64,000 bases of DNA, from contig CAYMLG010000001.1 in NCBI GenBank assembly GCA_964391195.1, positions 1 to 64,000 of the forward strand. Direction: 5' to 3'. The notes beneath the pieces were generated by a model. The model made no database searches. It worked only from the letters and a program-made list of their open reading frames with translations, and was not told the origin of the DNA. Source of the DNA: JAAYXE01 sp964391195. Its GTDB lineage: Bacteria; Chloroflexota; Anaerolineae; Anaerolineales; UBA4823. Positions 1 through 7,366 of this stretch are shown piece after piece. Numbering within the stretch: position 1 is the first letter of the stretch; every line of letters starts with the position of its first letter. The translations under genes were made by a program, and so were the position numbers.

Positions 1-22
1 CACCCTTTGTTAAAAAATTCAA

Positions 23-52
23 GGGCTGCCCGGGGACTTTTCGGACAGCCCC
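23..52. repeat. Hairpin containing a possible insertion-sequence end
   Basis: Bases 23-32 (GGGCTGcCCG) pair with 42-51 (CGGaCAGCCC) across one mismatch. On the - strand the stem is followed by a T-rich stretch (11-22), which would suit a terminator, but no - strand gene lies to its right. The 13 bases ACTTTTCGGACAG at 36-48 recur at 32141-32153. They resemble the outer ends of IS1182-like elements, so this may be the edge of an element lying outside the window. Both readings are tentative. Confidence 0.3.
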
Positions 53-109
53 ATCTCCCCCATCACTCGATATTATTGAGAATGCCATGCATGGGAGGAG
101 AGAAGCGGC

Positions 110-137
110 GTGAAGGCTGGCACATTCGCTGTATAAT
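110..137 (+). promoter_or_regulatory. Candidate promoter for the first sulfotransferase gene
   Basis: A perfect TATAAT lies at 132-137, 54 bases before the ATG at 192. The matching -35 region (GTGAAG, 110-115, 16-bp spacer) is weak, so the call rests on the -10 box and its position. Confidence 0.35.
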
Positions 138-191
138 AGTGGGCTGATCGGATACGATCATCTCATCAAAGCCAGTAAAGGTATTCTTTTC

Positions 192-923
192 ATGATCGTT
201 CTCTCTGTAGGCATGCCCCGCGCCGGCTCCGGCTGGTACTACAACCTGACCCACGATCTGGCGCTCGCCGCCGGCTACCAGGATGCGCGCAGCATCCGCC
301 AGCGCTATCACCTGCAAAGCATCCTCACCGAAGTCAACTGCAACATCGGCGCCCTCACCGTCCGCCGCCTGAGCGCGGTCATGATCCCCGCGCTGCTCGG
401 CAACCGTTTCGTGATCAAAGCCCACGCCGGGCCGACCCCCCTGGCCCGGGCGCTCATCCGCCTCGGCTTGATCCGCCCAACTTACATTTACCGCGACCCG
501 CGGGATGCCATGGTCTCGGCGATCGAGAACGGGCGCCGGGCGCTTGAGAGCGGGCGCCTCAACGCTTTCTCTCCCCTGGTGGATTTCGACGAGGCTGTGC
601 GCTTCATGCAGGAGTACATCCGTATTTCAGAAGCCTGGCTGGCCTGCGAGCAGGCGCTCCACACCCGCTACGAAGATATGCTCACCGATTACGACCGGGA
701 GGCCGGGCGGCTGGCGCGTTACTTAGGGATGGAACCCCAGACACCACAGATCCAGGCGGTGATCGAGAAATATCGCCCGGATAGCGCCCCTCGCGAACAG
801 AAGGGACTGCACTTCAACAAAGGCCGCACCGGGCGCTTCCGGGAGAAGATGACCCTCGGCCAGCAGGCCGTGTTGGCCGAACAGTTCGGCCCCTACCTGA
901 GGCGCATGGGCTACCCGATTTAG
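192..923 (+). CDS. Sulfotransferase family protein
   Basis: Likely transfers sulfate from PAPS to a hydroxyl or amine on a glycan or small molecule. The N-terminus GMPRAGSGW (about residues 7-15) fits the 5'-phosphosulfate-binding loop. YRDPRDAMVSAI near residue 100 is the 3'-phosphate-binding segment, and HFNKGRTGRFREK near the C-terminus matches the closing PAPS-binding region. At 243 residues it is a compact cytosolic enzyme with no signal peptide. The ATG at 192 has AAAGG about 12 bases upstream. It is monocistronic and separated from the polysaccharide locus by 10 kb, but three further sulfotransferases and a PAPS synthase lie in the window. The acceptor cannot be predicted. Confidence 0.8.
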   Translation: MIVLSVGMPRAGSGWYYNLTHDLALAAGYQDARSIRQRYHLQSILTEVNCNIGALTVRRLSAVMIPALLGNRFVIKAHAGPTPLARALIRLGLIRPTYIYRDPRDAMVSAIENGRRALESGRLNAFSPLVDFDEAVRFMQEYIRISEAWLACEQALHTRYEDMLTDYDREAGRLARYLGMEPQTPQIQAVIEKYRPDSAPREQKGLHFNKGRTGRFREKMTLGQQAVLAEQFGPYLRRMGYPI

Positions 924-1085
924 GCCCTCGCTCGCAGACTGCCTCCTCCTTTTTCGTAATTAAGCGTTACAATACTGGCATAGAAAGATCACACGGAACT
1001 CCTCATAGCTCGGATCCAACTGACCGAGACTGAGTCCCGTTTGCACATTCACTTTTTGGCCTCTACCCTAGAAAGGAGAGTACCA

Positions 1086-1979
1086 ATGACGACCACCCCG
1101 AAAGATTCCCCTCCCCAGGCCGGGAGGCGGAAGAAAATCACCACCCTCAGGCTGGCCGAGAAAAAACGCTGCGCTGAGCGGATCACGATGCTCACCGCGT
1201 ACGACTACCCGACCGCCATGGCGGCCGAAGAAGCCGGAGTCGACTCCATCCTGGTCGGCGACTCGCTGGGCATGGTTGTGCTGGGTTACGAGAACACCTT
1301 GCCGGTGACGATGGAGGACATGCTCCACCACTGCCGGGCGGTGCGTCGCGGGGCCAGCCTGCCGCTGCTGATCGGCGATATGCCCTTCATGTCTTACCAG
1401 GCGTCGGTGACCGATGCGGTGCGCAACGCCGGGCGCTTCTTGCAGGAGGCGGGCATGGACGCGGTCAAGCTGGAAGGCGGGACCGAGCGCCTGGATGCCA
1501 TCCGCGCCATCGTTGGCGCCGGGATCCCGGTTATGGGGCACCTGGGCCTCACCCCGCAGAGCGTGCACCAGTTTGGGGGCTTCCGCCCGCAGGGTAGGGA
1601 AGCCGGCCCGGCGCAGCGCTTGCTGGAAGATGCGCTGCGCCTGCAGGAGGCCGGCTGTTTTAGCCTGGTCCTGGAGTCGGTGCCTGCCCGCCTGGCTGGC
1701 CTGATATCTCAGCGCTTGGAGATCCCCACCATCGGCATCGGCGCGGGGGCCGGCTGCGACGGGCAAGTGCTGGTCAGCCACGACCTGCTGGGGATGTTCC
1801 CGCGCTTCACGCCCCGCTTCGTCAAGAAGTACGCCGGCCTGTACGAGTTAATGGTCGAGGCGTTTTCCACGTATATCCGCGAGGTCCAGCAGGCGGAATT
1901 CCCATCCGCCGACCACAGTGTGGAGATGCCCGAAGAGGAATGGGAGCAGTTCCTGGCCGCGGTAGAGGACGGCTCCTGA
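1086..1979 (+). CDS. panB: 3-methyl-2-oxobutanoate hydroxymethyltransferase
   Basis: First committed step of pantothenate synthesis: adds a hydroxymethyl group from methylene-tetrahydrofolate to 2-oxoisovalerate, giving ketopantoate. The protein of 297 residues has the family motifs ITMLTAYDYPTA, VGDSLGMVVLGYENT, KLEGG and GHLGLTPQS, and the metal-binding aspartates of the TIM barrel. I place the start at ATG 1086 because GAAAGGAGAG lies just upstream (1070-1079). An in-frame ATG at 1041 would add 15 unconserved residues and lacks a ribosome site. It heads a compact operon with the next three pantothenate/CoA genes. A weak -10 (TACAAT, 968-973) lies upstream. Confidence 0.95.
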   Translation: MTTTPKDSPPQAGRRKKITTLRLAEKKRCAERITMLTAYDYPTAMAAEEAGVDSILVGDSLGMVVLGYENTLPVTMEDMLHHCRAVRRGASLPLLIGDMPFMSYQASVTDAVRNAGRFLQEAGMDAVKLEGGTERLDAIRAIVGAGIPVMGHLGLTPQSVHQFGGFRPQGREAGPAQRLLEDALRLQEAGCFSLVLESVPARLAGLISQRLEIPTIGIGAGAGCDGQVLVSHDLLGMFPRFTPRFVKKYAGLYELMVEAFSTYIREVQQAEFPSADHSVEMPEEEWEQFLAAVEDGS

Positions 1980-1998
1980 GACAAAGGTGCTAACAAAG

Positions 1999-2949
1999 AT
2001 GATGAATGATAACAACATGAAGCCGCTTCTGATCATCGGCAGCGGAGCAATGGCTTCGCTGTTCGCCGCCCGCCTGTCCGCCGCCGGCATCCCGGTGGTG
2101 ATGCTGGCCGGTTGGCCGCAGGCGGTGGAGGCCATCCGCAGCCGGGGGCTTTGCCTGGTGGCGCCCGACGGCCGCGAGGTGAATTACCCCGTCCAGGTGG
2201 TCTCTTCGCCTGCGGACTGTGCCGGGGTGAGCTATGCCCTGGTGCTGGTCAAATCCTGGCAAACGTCGCGGGCCGCGGTGCAGTTGGCGGCCTGCCTGGC
2301 CCCGCATGGACTGGCCCTCACCCTGCAAAATGGGGTGGGCAACTGGGAGCTGTTGAGCCAGACGCTCGGCCCAGAGCGGACCGCGCTGGGGGTCACCACC
2401 GTCGGGGCGAACCTGATCGAGCCAGGCCGGGTGCGTGCGGCGGGCGAGGGCGTGATCACCCTGAGCGTTCACCCCCGGATGGATTTGCTGGCGAACCTGT
2501 TCCGCCGGGCCGGGTTTACGGTGGAGACCACGAATGACACCGATGCCCTGGTGTGGGGAAAGCTGGTGATCAACGCTGCCATCAACCCCCTGACCGCGCT
2601 GCTGGATGTGCCGAACGGGGCGCTGCTCGAGCAGCCCGAGGCGCGCAGCCTGCTGGCGGCGGCTGCCAGCGAGGCGGCCGGCGTAGCCGCCGCCCAGGGC
2701 ATTCGCCTGCCATACCCCGACCCGGTGGCCGCGGTAGAAACCGTCGCCGGGCGCACATCGCAGAACCTGTCTTCGATGCTGCAAGACCTGCAGCGTGGCG
2801 CGCCCACCGAAGTGGAGGCGATCAACGGCGCCATCGTGCGGGCGGGGGAGAAGACCGGCATCCTCACCCCCGTCCATCGCACCCTCTACCGGTTGGTCAA
2901 AGCCAGAGCCGCGCGAGCAGAAGAAGATGGACGTTGTCACCACGCTTGA
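1999..2949 (+). CDS. panE: 2-dehydropantoate 2-reductase (ketopantoate reductase)
   Basis: Reduces ketopantoate to pantoate with NADPH. The Rossmann motif IIGSGAMASLFAARL starts near residue 12. LQNGVGNWELL and KLVINAAINPLTAL (with the conserved lysine and asparagine of the catalytic domain) follow. The C-terminal helical domain ends in LQDLQRGAPTEVEAINGAIV, typical of the family. ATG 1999 has AAAGG at 1984-1988. A GTG at 1987 in the same frame overlaps that site and is less likely. The 3' end overlaps panC by 23 bases, implying translational coupling. Paralogues in this family can act on other 2-keto acids, but operon context makes the pantoate role very likely. Confidence 0.92.
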   Translation: MMNDNNMKPLLIIGSGAMASLFAARLSAAGIPVVMLAGWPQAVEAIRSRGLCLVAPDGREVNYPVQVVSSPADCAGVSYALVLVKSWQTSRAAVQLAACLAPHGLALTLQNGVGNWELLSQTLGPERTALGVTTVGANLIEPGRVRAAGEGVITLSVHPRMDLLANLFRRAGFTVETTNDTDALVWGKLVINAAINPLTALLDVPNGALLEQPEARSLLAAAASEAAGVAAAQGIRLPYPDPVAAVETVAGRTSQNLSSMLQDLQRGAPTEVEAINGAIVRAGEKTGILTPVHRTLYRLVKARAARAEEDGRCHHA

Positions 2950-3790
2950 AGAACTTCGCCAGAAGCGAGCCGCCCTGTCCGGGCCGGTCGGCCTGGTGCC
3001 CACGATGGGGTACCTGCACGAAGGCCACCTGTCTCTGGTCCGCTCCGCCCGGGCGGAGTGCGCCGGGGTGGTCGCCAGCATCTTCGTGAACCCGGCCCAG
3101 TTCGGCCCCAACGAGGACCTGGCATCTTACCCCCGCGACCTGCCCCGCGACCTGGCCCTGCTGGAACGGGAGGGCGTCGATCTGGTGTGGACCCCCACCC
3201 CGGAAATTATGTACCCTTCCGACTACCAGACCTGGATCACGGTGGAGCAGGTGGCCCAACCGCTGGAAGGCGAGAGGCGCCCGGGCCATTTCCGCGGCGT
3301 TGCCACGGTGGTCGCCAAGCTGTTCAACGCCGTGCAGCCCGACCGGGCTTATTTTGGGCAGAAGGACGCCCAGCAGGCGGCGGTCATCCGCCGGATGGTG
3401 CGTGACTTGAATTTCCCCCTCGAGGTGGTGGTGCGCCCCACCGTGCGCGAGCCGGACGGCCTGGCCATGTCCAGCCGCAACACCTACCTGAACCCCGCCG
3501 AGCGCCGGGCAGCGACCGTGCTCTACCGGGCCCTGTCGGCGGCGCAGGAAGCCTACCGGGCGGGCGAACGCGACCCGCAGGCGCTGCGCGGCATCATGGC
3601 CGAGACCGTCGCTGCTGAGGAACTGGCACGCATGCAATATGTCTCCTGCGCCGATCCGCAAACCCTGGTCGAGCTGGATGACCCGCTGCGCGGCCCGGCC
3701 CTGCTCTCGATGGCGGTCTATGTGGGCAAAACCCGGCTGATCGATAATATGATCCTGGACGAAGGGAGCGGCGATGCTGCTGGCGATTGA
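2927..3790 (+). CDS. panC: Pantothenate synthetase (pantoate-beta-alanine ligase)
   Basis: Condenses pantoate with beta-alanine, using ATP via a pantoyl-adenylate. The 287-residue product contains VPTMGYLHEGHLSLV (nucleotide-binding HxGH type), FVNPAQFGPNEDL, RPGHFRGVATVV, FGQKDAQQ and the KMSKS-like SSRNTYL. Start ATG 2927 gives MDVVTTLEELR, the usual N-terminus. An upstream in-frame start at 2795 would read through panE and is rejected. It overlaps both neighbours (panE by 23 bases, coaX by 17). No aspartate decarboxylase (panD) is in the window, so beta-alanine must come from elsewhere. Confidence 0.95.
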   Translation: MDVVTTLEELRQKRAALSGPVGLVPTMGYLHEGHLSLVRSARAECAGVVASIFVNPAQFGPNEDLASYPRDLPRDLALLEREGVDLVWTPTPEIMYPSDYQTWITVEQVAQPLEGERRPGHFRGVATVVAKLFNAVQPDRAYFGQKDAQQAAVIRRMVRDLNFPLEVVVRPTVREPDGLAMSSRNTYLNPAERRAATVLYRALSAAQEAYRAGERDPQALRGIMAETVAAEELARMQYVSCADPQTLVELDDPLRGPALLSMAVYVGKTRLIDNMILDEGSGDAAGD

Positions 3791-4538
3791 CATCGGCAAC
3801 ACGAACCTGACCCTGGGGCTGTACCAGGGCGAAGAACTGGGGGCGCGCTGGCGGCTGGCGACCGTGCACGAGCGCATGACCGACGAGTACGGGCTGCAGT
3901 TCCTGGGCCTGCTGAATCACGCCGGCTTTCGCCCTGCAGACCTGACCGGTATTTGCATAGCTTCGGTTGTGCCGCCCCTGACCCGCACGGTGCGCGACGC
4001 CTGCCGCCAGTACCTGGAGCAGGATCCGTTGATCGTTGACGCCGGGGTCAAGACGGGCGTACGCATCCGCTACGAGGACCCGCGGGCGGTGGGCGCGGAC
4101 CGCATCGTGGACGCCGCCGCGGTGCAGCAGCTTTACGGCGGGCCGGCCTGCGTGGTCGATTTCGGCACCGCCACCACCTTCGACGCCATCTCCAAAGAGG
4201 GCGATTATCTGGGGGGAGCGATCGCCCCGGGGATCAGCATCGCCGCCGAAGCCCTGTTCCTGCGCACCGCCAAGCTGCCTCGGGTGGACCTGCAGCGCCC
4301 GCCGGCAGCCATCGGGCGCAACACCGTCCACGCCCTGCAGTCCGGCCTGCTGTACGGTTATGTGGGCCTGGTGGAGGGCATGGTGACTCGCTTCCGCCTC
4401 GAACTCGGCCCGCAGATGAAAGTGATCGCCACCGGCGGGCTGGCAGAGTTGGTGGCCAGGGAGACGCAGTCGATCGAGATCATCGCCCCCTGGCTGACTC
4501 TGGACGGCCTGCGGATCGTGTGGGACATGAACCGGTGA
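3774..4538 (+). CDS. coaX: Type III pantothenate kinase
   Basis: Phosphorylates pantothenate, the first step from vitamin B5 to CoA. It is an ASKHA-fold enzyme, not the CoaA type. Visible motifs are the phosphate-binding AIDIGNTN at residues 4-11, GADRIVDAAAV, VVDFGTATTFD and GAIAPGI. Length (254) is normal. ATG 3774 overlaps the end of panC by 17 bases, with GGGAG at 3764-3768 as ribosome site. CoA produced here also supplies the phosphopantetheine arm of carrier proteins such as the one at 47260-47514. Confidence 0.94.
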   Translation: MLLAIDIGNTNLTLGLYQGEELGARWRLATVHERMTDEYGLQFLGLLNHAGFRPADLTGICIASVVPPLTRTVRDACRQYLEQDPLIVDAGVKTGVRIRYEDPRAVGADRIVDAAAVQQLYGGPACVVDFGTATTFDAISKEGDYLGGAIAPGISIAAEALFLRTAKLPRVDLQRPPAAIGRNTVHALQSGLLYGYVGLVEGMVTRFRLELGPQMKVIATGGLAELVARETQSIEIIAPWLTLDGLRIVWDMNR

Positions 4539-5149
4539 GCGGCTTCCTCGCCATCCAGACCCAGACCGGCTGGGGGGGTGTGCTGCAGCGCTTTGCCGAA
4601 TGGTGCGAGCCGGGGTGCGGGTCGCAGGTCGGGGGATGGGTGTTGGACGCCGGCTGCGGGCCGGGCTTGCTGCCCAGGTTGTTTCACGAGCAAGGCTGCC
4701 GGGCGGTGGGGGTTGACCTGGAGGCCGGCGCCTTCCGCCCCGCCCCGCTGCACCACCGGGTGGTCCAGGCCAGCGTCTTCTCGCTGCCTTTCGCGGGGGG
4801 CCAGTTCGACCTGGTCACCGCGGTCAATCTGCTTTTCCTGCTTCCTGAGCCGGAGTGGGCGCTGGCCGAGCTGGGGCGGGCGCTCCGGCCGGGGGGCCGC
4901 CTGGCGCTGCTGAACCCTTCCGAGCAGATGAGCGTGGCCGCGGCCCGGGAGTTGGCCGCCAGCCGCGGGCTGGAAGGGATCGCCCGGGAGTCGCTGCTCA
5001 ACTGGGCGCGCCTGGCCGAGGCGCATGCCTGCTGGAGCGAGCCGGAACTGCGCGATCTGCTGGGCCGGCAGGGCCTGCGGCTGGAGCGCAGCGCGCTGCT
5101 GGTCGGCCCGGGCCTGGCGCGTATGGCCCTGGCGGTTAAAGAGGGATAG
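4535..5149 (+). CDS. Class I SAM-dependent methyltransferase
   Basis: A small Rossmann methyltransferase. VLDAGCGPGLLPRLF is the SAM-binding motif I and GVDLEAG the acidic end of strand 2. VTAVNLLFLLPEPEWALAEL and LRPGGRLALLNPSE are the later family motifs. No substrate signature is visible. The GTG at 4535 overlaps the coaX stop as GTGA. A GTG at 4520 in the same frame is an alternative, giving five more residues. It follows the CoA genes without a gap, so it is probably co-transcribed, but the context gives no pathway role. Confidence 0.75.
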   Translation: MSGFLAIQTQTGWGGVLQRFAEWCEPGCGSQVGGWVLDAGCGPGLLPRLFHEQGCRAVGVDLEAGAFRPAPLHHRVVQASVFSLPFAGGQFDLVTAVNLLFLLPEPEWALAELGRALRPGGRLALLNPSEQMSVAAARELAASRGLEGIARESLLNWARLAEAHACWSEPELRDLLGRQGLRLERSALLVGPGLARMALAVKEG

Positions 5150-5187
5150 CCACACCGCCGCCTCTCCGGGCATAATCTGTATTTGGA

Positions 5188-5814
5188 ATGGTCCCTGCAA
5201 TGGAAACGGAAATTCTCTCCGCCACTGAGCCGGGCGCCCTCGACCGGGCTGTCGCCGAAGTCCGTCGCGGCGGCGTCATGGCGTTCCCGACCGATACCGT
5301 TTATGGGGTGGGGGTGCTGGTCTCAAACACCCGGGGGATCGACGAACTGTATGCCATCAAAGGGCGCGAGACAACCAAGGCCATCGCCGTGCTGCTGGGC
5401 CGCCTGGATGATCTGAGGTTGGTGGCAGGGGATATAAGCTCTATGGCCCACCGCCTGGCGGAGCAGTTCTGGCCGGGGCCGCTCACCCTGGTCGTGCCCC
5501 GGCGCCCAGACCTGCCGGAGAACCTCTCCGCCCGGCCAACGGTGGGGGTGCGCATGCCCGACCATCCCCTGGCGCTGGAACTGCTGCGCCGGACGGGACC
5601 GATGGCGGTGACTTCCGCCAACCGTTCCGGAGCGGGTGAGGCCAGCACCTCGGCAGAGGTGTACGCCCAGATAGGCGGCCGGATCCCCCTCATCCTGGAT
5701 GGCGGGCGGACGCCGGGGGGAGTCCCTTCGACAGTCGTGGACTGCACCGGTCCGCAGCCGGTGATTCTGCGCCCCGGGCCGCTCACACTCGAACAACTCA
5801 TGCAGGCATTGTGA
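5188..5814 (+). CDS. L-threonylcarbamoyladenylate synthase (Sua5/YciO/YrdC family)
   Basis: Makes threonylcarbamoyl-AMP from threonine, bicarbonate and ATP, the first step of the t6A37 modification of ANN-decoding tRNAs. The 208 residues cover the YrdC domain only, with no Sua5 C-terminal domain. Motifs include FPTDTVYGVG, the lysine-rich loop KGRETTKAIAVLL, VGVRMPDHP, TSANRSG and STVVDCT. ATG 5188 is used; ATG 5200 is a close alternative. The gene sits 38 bases after the methyltransferase and ends the left operon. YciO-type paralogues look similar, so assignment to t6A is likely, not certain. Confidence 0.88.
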   Translation: MVPAMETEILSATEPGALDRAVAEVRRGGVMAFPTDTVYGVGVLVSNTRGIDELYAIKGRETTKAIAVLLGRLDDLRLVAGDISSMAHRLAEQFWPGPLTLVVPRRPDLPENLSARPTVGVRMPDHPLALELLRRTGPMAVTSANRSGAGEASTSAEVYAQIGGRIPLILDGGRTPGGVPSTVVDCTGPQPVILRPGPLTLEQLMQAL

Positions 5815-5960
5815 GCTATGGCCAGGTCCCTTCCACCGGTGCATCAATAAAATTCCGCCCGGGCCCTCCGGCGGACAATTTCCGGCTGGGCCCGGCTCGT
5901 CCGGCAGGAGATAAATATACCTAAAATGTCCGAAATCTCTTATTAGGCTATTATCTGACC
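5815..5960. other. Intergenic stretch with a GC-rich palindrome
   Basis: No gene is visible between the Sua5-type gene and the small-RNA pair. Around 5857-5895 there are self-complementary GC blocks (CCCGGGCC with GGGCCCGG) that could fold downstream of the stop codon. They lack a T-tract, so I do not call a terminator. Confidence 0.3.
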
Positions 5961-5991
5961 TTCATCTTGTACTTACCTGGATAGATATAAT
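5961..5991 (+). promoter_or_regulatory. Promoter of small-RNA copy 1
   Basis: Perfect TATAAT at 5986-5991, preceded by TTCAT at 5961-5965. The same two elements occur at exactly the same 25-base offset in the second copy. The -35 match is poor, but conservation of the block between copies supports function. Confidence 0.55.
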
Positions 5992-5996
5992 AATAA

Positions 5997-6058
5997 TTGC
6001 ATTCTCCTTACTCAAATCACACCAGGGCCGGTTGCCAGGCCACCCTGGTGTGATTTTT
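5997..6058 (+). ncRNA. Candidate small RNA, copy 1 of a tandem pair
   Basis: Predicted transcript of about 60 nt starting roughly 7 bases after the TATAAT. A single-stranded leader TTGCATTCTCCT (5997-6008) contains UUCUCCU, complementary to Shine-Dalgarno sequences. It is followed by a perfect 14-bp stem (AAATCACACCAGGG at 6014-6027 with 6043-6056), a 15-nt loop and a T-tract (6054-6058). There is no open reading frame. The second copy 147 bases downstream keeps the leader almost unchanged and alters the stem by paired changes. It could act by base-pairing to mRNA ribosome sites; target and protein partner are unknown. Confidence 0.55.
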
Positions 6059-6107
6059 ATACCCCGCTCCCCTCAACTATAGGCTCTCATCCATTATTCA
6101 GCCATAC

Positions 6108-6138
6108 TTCATATTCGATTCAGATCTATCCATATAAT
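6108..6138 (+). promoter_or_regulatory. Promoter of small-RNA copy 2
   Basis: TATAAT at 6133-6138 with TTCAT at 6108-6112. It aligns without gaps with the block before copy 1, at an offset of 147 bases. Confidence 0.55.
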
Positions 6139-6143
6139 AATAG

Positions 6144-6212
6144 TTGCATTCTCCTCAATCAAACCGCACCCAGGGCAGGTTGGCAGGCAGGCCCCAGGTG
6201 CGGTTTGATTTT
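6144..6212 (+). ncRNA. Candidate small RNA, copy 2 of a tandem pair
   Basis: Same architecture as copy 1: leader TTGCATTCTCCT (6144-6155), then a stem of 12 pairs (6159-6170 with 6197-6208), two mismatched positions, three more pairs, and TTTT at 6209-6212. Against copy 1, pair T6017-A6053 has become C6164-G6203 and A6019-T6051 has become G6166-C6201. These two compensatory changes are strong evidence that the RNA structure is selected. It could serve also as a terminator facing the end of the metallophosphoesterase gene. Confidence 0.55.
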
Positions 6213-6248
6213 AACCCCCGTTAATCCCAGGTTTCCGAGGGAAACCGT

Positions 6249-6986
6249 TCAGGCGCTGCGCCATTTCGAAATCCACCAGTCAACATGGGGCATGCCGCTT
6301 TTCCTGGCCGCGGCAAACACTGGCCCTGTGTCGTATGGGACCCGGCGTAGTTCGACCCCCAGGCCGCCCGCCTCGGCCTCCACCAGCGCATATTCGGCCC
6401 AAGGCACGTTCTGGTTTGAAATTTGAGGCCGCGCCTGCTCGTAAGCCAGGCCCACGCTCCCCGGATTGATCAACAGCCGGTCCCGGAAGCGGCGCAGCAT
6501 TTGCTGGTGGGTGTGCCCGCCCGCCAGTAGATGAGCGTCCTGATAGGCGATCACTCGTTCCAGGTCTTCATCCGCAGTTTGGGCGGTTATCCAGCCATTG
6601 GTAGAGGCAGGCGTGCCGTGATAGGCCAGCAGGAAAAAACCGGGTTCCAATTCCAGGCGGATCGCCTTCTCGAAGCTGCTGATGAAGGCTTTCTCCGTCG
6701 CGGAAAGCTGGTCAGCGCACCACTGGTGCAGGGCATTGATGATGCGGTAGAACTCCGAATCGCCCGTATAGGGCTGTGGAGAGAGCAGCCATTCGTCGGT
6801 ATTTCCCATTACCACCGGCCAGCCCAACTGCTTCAGGCGAGCTACCGTCTCGACCGGCTGAGGCCCGGAGGTGGCCACATCTCCCAGGCACACCACCCGG
6901 TCCACGGATCTATGGCTCAGGTCATCGACAACAGCTTCCAGGGCAGTCAGGTTGCCGTGGATGTCAGAAACCAGGGCTAAACGCAT
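6249..6986 (-). CDS. Calcineurin-like metallophosphoesterase
   Basis: Two-metal phosphoesterase of the YfcE/MJ0936-like class that hydrolyses phosphomono- or diesters; the substrate is unknown. All metal-ligand motifs are present in order: SDIHGNLTAL (residues about 7-16), GDVATSGPQP, GNTDEWLL, YHGTP and GGHTHQQM. The product is 245 residues and cytosolic. I choose the ATG at 6986, which is preceded by GAGGAAAGG on the coding strand. A longer frame up to 7115 adds 43 residues with no family similarity. The gene is convergent with the small-RNA pair and divergent from acetyl-CoA synthetase. Confidence 0.9.
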   Translation of the reverse strand: MRLALVSDIHGNLTALEAVVDDLSHRSVDRVVCLGDVATSGPQPVETVARLKQLGWPVVMGNTDEWLLSPQPYTGDSEFYRIINALHQWCADQLSATEKAFISSFEKAIRLELEPGFFLLAYHGTPASTNGWITAQTADEDLERVIAYQDAHLLAGGHTHQQMLRRFRDRLLINPGSVGLAYEQARPQISNQNVPWAEYALVEAEAGGLGVELRRVPYDTGPVFAAARKSGMPHVDWWISKWRSA

Positions 6987-7280
6987 GCGTAGTAAACCTT
7001 TCCTCACAAAGATTGCCGCTAAGGCGGATGACAATTTTAATGCATTTACAACGAAAGTGGAGCACTTTGTCAGGAAGGATAGGTGGGATATGGACGGGCC
7101 GCACAGCCCGTTCATATCTCACCCCCCATTCTTGGGGAAGCAATGCGGCAAAGGCCACCAGTTTGCTAGAGCGCAGGGAGAGTGGATCATTTTTGGGCAA
7201 ATGTCTGATCCGGGCTGTTGGTTTCTGGCTGGCGTCTTCCGGGAAAAACACCATGAGCGCACCCAATTTAAGTCCGGACG
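6987..7280. other. Divergent intergenic region
   Basis: Spacer between the metallophosphoesterase and acetyl-CoA synthetase genes. It contains the ribosome site of the former (GAGGAAAGG on the - strand, just right of 6986). I see no further gene, repeat or convincing second promoter before the acs promoter at 7281. Confidence 0.4.
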
Positions 7281-7309
7281 TTGACAGGAAGGAAGGGGGC
7301 TCTTACAAT
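7281..7309 (+). promoter_or_regulatory. Sigma70-type promoter of acetyl-CoA synthetase
   Basis: Consensus TTGACA at 7281-7286, a 17-base spacer and TACAAT at 7304-7309. This places the transcript start near 7316, about 50 bases before the ATG at 7367. It is the best promoter match on the + strand. Confidence 0.75.
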
Positions 7310-7366
7310 TTCCATAAAGGGCTAAGATAGGGGTTAATCATCCAATTTATCAAGTTAGGAGGAAAC

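Noticed and set aside
5961..6212. Reading the twin hairpins as only terminators or as a two-unit CRISPR
   Set aside because: Each hairpin has its own TATAAT and a conserved leader, which a plain terminator does not need. There are no spacers or repeat array as in CRISPR.
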